A stretch of DNA of 64,000 nucleotides from Collybia mongolica (lineage: Eukaryota > Basidiomycota > Agaricomycetes > Agaricales > Clitocybaceae). Positions 57,985-64,000 of this stretch are shown piece by piece (position 1 is the stretch's first letter; the number at the start of each line of letters is the position of its first letter). The notes beneath the pieces are model-generated. The model was not told the DNA's origin, searched no databases, and was given only the letters and a program-made list of their open reading frames with translations. Location of the stretch: NCBI GenBank assembly GCA_013420905.1, contig JAAXNY010000015.1:186001-250000 (forward strand), in the 5' to 3' direction. The position numbers and the translations under genes are program-made.

Positions 57985-58895
57985 GCCTCGAGTTAGATTG
58001 GTTGGGGCCCAGGATATAAAGATTAACGTCAATCAGATGGTGTTGGGAAGGGGAGAGGCTCGAAGTAAATCCGCCTCGACAATAAGGCTGTTCGTTTGAT
58101 ATTGAGGTTGTTTGGAACAGGAAGGTGTCGGAGCGTAGCGTGGTTGATAGTTCGAGGTATATAGAATGTGAGAGGAGCTTCAAGAAGGTATTATCTCGTG
58201 TTATCAGGATATTGGTGCCCCAGCGAGAGAAGGGTTATCAGAAAGGCGAATTAAAGATTGGTTCAGAGCCTGGACATAGTGCGCGCCGTGGACCATGTCA
58301 CTACCCCTTGCCCAAGTGATACTCGGATATCTGAGGTACTGCTGCATGTACGAGTCTTCGTGAGTCCGATGCAGGCGTCTTGTAAAAATTTTTCAAGGAC
58401 ATGGGGCTAAGCCGCATTATCAAAGCCCGGGCATACACCGTACACCGTCGCGATGTCTTGCCCCTAATTGTGTGGGCAATCTACCGTGCCGTTCTGAGCC
58501 ATGTAAACGATTTAATCTTCATGACTGGAGATCTGCGACAGGGAAAGACTCCTGGCTGACCGTCGTCGGAAAAAGGCTCTACAAGGCGAAAAAGAAAGCT
58601 TTTACAGAGTGTTTTCACTCAACTGCGCTCATATGCAAATATCAGTACAGGGCCTCAATCAGAAACCACCGGTGGCCCCATACCTTAATCCAGGCTTGTA
58701 TAGTTCGGGTTTCGTCCGCGGTGAGCTCATGGAATAAACCGGGATAGTCCAACTCTTTGAGAGACTTCAATATCCTTGGATTTCCATAAGGAATATGCGA
58801 CAAATGTTTTGTCCAGTATTTTCGGGCGTAAGAAAGTTCTCTTTGGACATAAGAATACTAGTCTCAGCGAACGGAGGTAGTATACATGAAAATAT
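57985..58895. other. Intergenic, no gene recognised
   Basis: About 900 bp with short frames on both strands, none with a motif I can support. Confidence 0.35.
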
Positions 58896-60596
58896 TCACT
58901 CCGGTTCACTGTTATAGGACGAATAATCTGTTGACAATATTACCAAACAGCTATTAACCACCTCGATGTGGCTGTCGACAAAATTAAAATGATACTGTTC
59001 CAGGAAGCTCCTGCAGACGACCATCCCGTGAAAAAGAGCCTGGGTTCCTATCTCTGGGAATGATTTATAGGTTTTTATAGTAATCACACTCCTCCAACGC
59101 TTGTTAGGATCTTCATCAGGGGGACCTGAATCCTGGTTGGGCTTGGGCCAATATGTGGCAAGCAAATTGTTATACGCCAAGCGATAATCTAGTAGTTCTC
59201 CGAGGTCAGTTTCTTCGTAGAACATGAAAATATGAACAGTGGAGTGTAATGGTATGTGGTCTCTCCAGAAGCGTTTGAATAGCCGATACTGGATTTCAGC
59301 AGGGTGAAATTTATAGTCAGCTATAGGTTTTATTTTGCCAACCTCCAAGGTACTTCAGTGTAATTACTGAGCAAGTTATAGATAACAGATTTACCTCAAA
59401 CCATTGAAGAATGTTACGCGTTGAATGCGATACGCAGGCTGTAAAAACGTCGCTTTTCCGATGTTCATAAAGCTCCTGTATCTTCGAAAGCTCCTCCAAG
59501 AGCTGGGAGTTCTCGTACCAGTGCCCGGACTGCTCGCAATGAAAACTCCATTGATGTATTGCATATTGAAATAAATCATTATCTTCGGTGCGCCTAGGCG
59601 GAAGTACTGAAATTGCGGTAATGAAAAACGTAATCGAGACGTACGGTAAGGAGATATATTGCAAAAGCGATTGGGTAATCGAACAGTGTCCCTTTTGCCT
59701 ACTGATGAAGTATTCTCGGGCACGCTCCTCATTGTGAATGAAGTCCGTAAATGACTTGTGATAAAACATCATCTCTTCGGTGTCAAGGATAGAGCGCACC
59801 CGTCGCAAGACGATCATCACTGCGCCTTTTCGAAGCTGAAGCAGGTCCTCTATATGGCCGGGAGAAAGCCATGAGGTGGAAGTTCGTTGGCAACAGCACA
59901 CCACGATCAACGCACGGAGTAGAAGTATAGTATCTTTGTGCGCGCCCACGATATACCGGTATAAATTGTCCGGATCTGCGAACGGCGTGGATCCTGATGA
60001 ATTATCGAGTATCTCCTCAAGTCGCTCCGCCGGATGGAAATCGGGATCATCAACATACTTGAGAACGATCGATGCGCAAACAAATGCTCCTCCGGCTCTC
60101 CGAGCCAATTCCGATATAGACAATGTTGCCGATTTCAGCGCGCTTCTGAGGCACTTTTGTCACTATCTGGTAAGTGATAGATGGAATCAGACGCTCCGTC
60201 GTATGACGACCAAAGGCTCCACGAAGAAACACGAAGGAACCAGCCAGATGGAGTCGTTTGCGCAGGCCTCTGCGATTGTTTGGGCAATCGCGGACTTACC
60301 GACACCTGCAGGCCCGGATATCCAAAGCATTCGCTCATTAGGGAGGGCTATCCAATCGAATATTTCCTTGAGGACCTCCACCCGAGTACCTGGTCTGGCG
60401 GATAATGAGTACATAAGGATGGAGCGTACAACTGGATACGTGCCCCGTTCGCTAAGGATGGATCCACTATGGTCATTCTAAGTTGTTTGAATGTAGTTTC
60501 CCTGAATGTCGTAAAGAACGCTCCGATCGAAGGCGATATTCTGAAGGTTTGCAAAGGCCATGGTGGAGCCGGGCAATAGAACTCTTGGACGAGCAA
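58896..60596 (-). pseudogene. NACHT NTPase (NLR-like), broken and internally deleted
   Basis: The N-terminal part reads ARPGTRVEVLKEIFDWIALP and the Walker A motif GPAGVGKSAIAQTIAEACA. After SCFFVEPLVVIRRS the frame shifts to IPSITYQIVTKVPQKRAEI and then jumps directly to ELARRAGGAFVCASIVLKYV. The Walker B/sensor half of the NACHT domain between these blocks is missing. The downstream part (HKDTILLLRALIVVCCCQRT, FYHKSFTDFIHNEERAREYF) matches the winged-helix end and post-NACHT region of agaricomycete NLR-like proteins, with a last exon to 58,896. No WD40 or ankyrin repeats follow. NACHT proteins take part in fungal self/non-self recognition; this copy cannot hydrolyse NTP normally. Confidence 0.78.
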
Positions 60597-62140
60597 GATA
60601 CTCTGTGTAGGTAGGCTCTACAGATGTCAGGCAGTAGCGCTGCTGTGCGTCGATGCTGTACTTATGGAGACCTCATCTTTGTGGATAGGCGCTCGTTGTA
60701 GGTCTGATGCTGTGTTGATACTTATATATGCTGTAACGATGCTTCTTGGGATAAATCAGGGAACATTACTCACACGCCATATGAGATAACAAGGACACAA
60801 CCAGTGCACATAGTCCCTTCAGGAGGAGGCTCGTCATGTTAAGAGGTGAGAAAGAGTGGTAATATCTTTGATGGTCAACATGTACGCATCTGCCTCTTAC
60901 GTAGCCTGGGGTTGACGGCAAGATAGGTTAGGTAGTCATATCGGACTAGTTTTGTAGTTAAGGCTTGCATGAGGAAAGCGGATTGTGGATCCGTCGTCCG
61001 CGTCAATGAATGCTAACTCCGAACATCGTAAATTATGTAAGCCCCTATATTTTTTTCGCGTTGAACACCACATCAATCATTGTGGTGACTGAGTCTCCTC
61101 TCTTCGTTTGGAGGATTTTGCAAGTCATTATATTCATGATCCTTTCTTAGTATGTTGCAGTTTGCTCACGCATGCTCACGAAATAGAAGTGAATGCATGA
61201 CGCGATACTTGGCCAGACATTGCTTAGTGCCAGAGCTGGTTCCAGAGCTTCTGTCAAGCGAGGTCCTACAGAAATGGTTTTGCAATCAAACCGCACAACA
61301 CAACTCATAGTTACACGTCACACTAGGCCTCGAGGGAGCTCACTCACAGATATTGTAGTCTCTTTGGACGCATTCGACATACTTCCTGCCAATGCCTCCA
61401 CCATACTCTAAGAAGTCTCAGAAGGTATCGACTAGGTACCTAGATATTGGTACAGGTCGAATGATATCAACGGGAGCTGGGGAACACGGGCAGAAAAACT
61501 TGGAAACGGGCCAATGCGAATCTTTGGTGTGAACTATTCAAGGGACCATTGGACCGGCGGCCCATTACGTTATGGATTTCAGGCCCATACCTCCCCAAAT
61601 ATATTCTCCTAGGCGCACATGTGAAGATCTCCCAGCTTGAAAACGCACCTTCCCAATATGACATATACACGTGTCTGTATTGCTATCGGCTAGTCTGTGA
61701 GACAGATGGTAATGTACAATCCCTTTGTCCTGCCAACCACGAAACACGATCTCCATGGAACCTAGGGACGTCGTAAAATATTTGAAGCCACAAACAGAAT
61801 CAGCATTGCCCTTTGCCCACCGGACCACGAATTTGATGTGGCCCTCAGCGACTTTGCGTATAACAAAGAAAAGCTCGACGCTAACAACAGGCAGTGCTCA
61901 GAAAAGGTATTAAGCATCGAACATCGTTGGCGATACCTCCCAGGGAACAGACGTTGGCTCGTATACTCCACTTCTCTGGACACGTATAAACTCTAATTGT
62001 GCCATCCACTGGAGCGGCTATTACCCTATGAAACGTCTAGAAAGGCGATCTAATATCGTAAGTATTGTTTCATATCGTGCGTTCAAGGATCTCGTTTAAT
62101 GACTGTTACGAATGTGTGTCAAGCTTTCCAATTCATGATT
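60597..62140. other. Intergenic, no gene recognised
   Basis: About 1.5 kb with only short frames. A plus-strand stretch near 61,540-61,790 reads LPKYILLGAHVKISQLENAP and looks faintly coding, but no domain or splice pattern supports it. Confidence 0.35.
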
Positions 62141-64000
62141 TTACAAATTGTATATGAACCACGCAGATCTGTCGCCGAGCCCAGACTTCTCCTGGCTTTG
62201 ATCCATCGTGGCCCGGATCGCAGCCTTCTTCTTGTTCTGCGACCAGAGGTAGTACGTGTTCAAGCCCGTGACGGCGACCATGAAGACTGACATGATCAGC
62301 AGCGTGAGGGTGGCTTTCCTGTATAGCGGTGGCGGCGACAGCGTTCCGAGGAGCCACGTTGCGAGGATTCCCCCCGAGTTGGACACAATGAACCCGATGG
62401 CTATGGCAGTCGCGCGCCGGGCATGCGGTGCGGCGTTATTTGCGCCCCATGTTGACAGTGCAGGCGCGGAGCAGTATGTGCCGGGGATGGACAGGAACAG
62501 GCTGCCGTACTTCACGGATGCAGAATCAGACGCTACACCGGCACATACAGCGTCAATTCGCCAATCATATTCCCCATGATAGCAAGATACGAACCAAGAT
62601 ACATGGCGAAACCTATTATGCACAGGGTGCAAGAGAACATGGTGACGAAGCCACGACAGTGATAGCGATCAGAGGTGTAAGCTGATACTAAGTTGACTGT
62701 TAGGGTCGTGGACATGAAATGTCAGATTAGATTCAATGACGCGGTGTATCAACTGACCGAAAAATGCTGTTGCAAATGGAGGTACACTCATGAGCTGAGT
62801 GCGGGTGGCGGTGTATCCAAGACTTTGCACGATGGATGGTGTGAAGCTATGTAATGAAATTAGGATGAGTATTGGGTGACTTTCCGAGCGATAAATTAGT
62901 ACTAAGCAAGCCCATAGAGAATAACACCTAAGAGTGATGTTTTTCTTAAATACCACTCACATCACGGCCATAAAAAATAACTCACCATTGAAGAAGAAGA
63001 TAACGGACAACAACCATACTTGGGGAAGCATGAATGCTTTCCAGACCTCGCCCCAGCTAAATTCGTCTGAAGCATCGTCACGACTGGTGGCACCGGTTTC
63101 GCGAAGCTTTGCTACGACATAGGCTTTCTCCGCCTCGTTGAGGAAATGTGCGTGTGCGGGGGTGCGGGGGAGAAGGAAGTAGGTACACAATCCAAAGACC
63201 ATAGTGAAGAGACCTTCAAGAATAAAGATCCAAGCCCAGCCTGGGCGGTGGCCGATTCCGTCCATGTGAATTATTCCGAATGCCATAAGGCCTGAGAAGG
63301 CACCGGATATTGAGGCGGTCGAGAAGAACAGTGATACTCTACATCCAAGTCGATAAGTCAGAAAAGAATGAAAGGATGTCACACTAGTCCCGAGAATAGA
63401 TCACCTCCATTGTAATTGTTGACGCGGGTAAAAAAATGAGAGGTAAAGAACAAGCCCCGGCAATACGCCTCCTTCAATGGACAGAATTAACCGTTGTAAG
63501 AGGTCCCGGAAAACCCCGCACGCACCTTCCAGGAGACCTAGGAAAAAACGACATGCCAATAGACCTGAATAATTATGTACAACACCTGAGAAGGATGAGT
63601 TTACAGAGGGACTGCAACGTCACTGGCAAAGAGGCCTACCTTGTAAAGTAGTCACAACTCCCCATAAAGTCAACATCGTTGGTAACATTAGGTTAGGGCC
63701 GACAGTCTGCATTCGATTAATGATCGCACCATATTGAGATCGCAAAGGACATACCCGGAGCAGGAGGTTAGAGGGCAATTCAGCGACGATGTAAGGCACA
63801 TAGGTGACTGTCAACGCAATACTATATTGCTCATTGGTCATTTTGAGATCATTTTGCAGTCCTGCCACGCGAGCATTTCCAATGTTACTTCGATCCTGGT
63901 CGGGATGGGATAGTAAGGCTTGAGAGAGAGGCTTCAAAATGAGGACATTCACTTACTAAGAAAGAAAGGAAGTAAAACATGGATACTACGGGCAACATCC
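62141..64000 (-). CDS. MFS transporter, allantoate permease (Dal5/TNA1) type, 5' end missing
   Basis: The start lies beyond the right edge. The partial protein begins MLPVVSMFYFLSFL joined to DRSNIGNARVAGLQNDLKMT by an intron (about 63,899-63,955), the signature of the anion:cation symporter subfamily. It continues YVPYIVAELPSNLLLR, a helix with FFSTASISGAFSGLMAFGI, RPGWAWIFILEGLFTMVFG, FLLPRTPAHAHFLNEAEKAY, then SIVQSLGYTATRTQLMSVPP and the last helices WGANNAAPHARRATAIAIGF and ATLTLLIMSVFMVAVTGLNT. Several short introns split it. Relatives carry allantoate, nicotinate, pantothenate or other organic anions across the plasma membrane; the substrate here is unknown. If dioxygenase copies act in purine breakdown, a purine-derived anion is possible, but that is speculation. 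Confidence 0.85.

Overview
The window looks like nuclear DNA of a mushroom-forming basidiomycete (Agaricomycetes). Genes are split by many introns of about 46-60 nt with GT(A/G)(A/N)G(T) donors and C/TAG acceptors. The gene content fits: a KDZ-type DNA transposon, two HsbA-like secreted proteins, a STE3-type pheromone receptor, a NACHT-type gene relic and a fungal phenylalanine ammonia-lyase. No tRNA, rRNA, CRISPR array or bacterial-style operon was seen. All homology calls were made by eye from motifs; no database search was run.

Region 1 (1-15,050) is almost entirely one large transposon. It is bounded by inverted terminal blocks built from a ~15-bp minisatellite around a short unique core, and its left end is cut by the window start. 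Inside are a CxC2/KDZ transposase gene (minus strand) and four cargo genes: a protein with seven tandem SUMO-interaction-motif-like repeats, a nuclear-looking protein with a W-x3-NNW motif, a 913-aa protein with a Zn(II)2Cys6-like cysteine cluster, and a 179-aa protein. The transposase is dead: a 5'-truncated LINE with a perfect 15-bp target-site duplication interrupts it, and several in-frame stops (mostly TGA, as expected from CGA) break it and one cargo gene.

Region 2 (15-31 kb) holds a relic exon pair encoding a PHD finger, two tandem HsbA-like genes, three tandem short-chain dehydrogenases, a small cysteine-rich membrane protein, saccharopine dehydrogenase (lysine biosynthesis) and an F-box protein.

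Region 3 (32-55 kb) contains four copies of a TauD/TfdA-type Fe(II)/2-oxoglutarate dioxygenase resembling fungal xanthine dioxygenase. Three are near-identical in exons but differ in several introns. Between them lie a hAT relic, a PAL gene sitting between two halves of a sequence that is contiguous elsewhere in the window, a six-cysteine secreted peptide with a knottin-like spacing, an archaemetzincin gene with a nearby broken copy, and a GPI-anchored PLC-like protein with an apparent 5-nt microexon.

Region 4 (55-64 kb) carries a STE3-type receptor, a small hypothetical gene, a broken NACHT gene and the 3' part of an MFS transporter of the allantoate-permease type that runs off the right edge.
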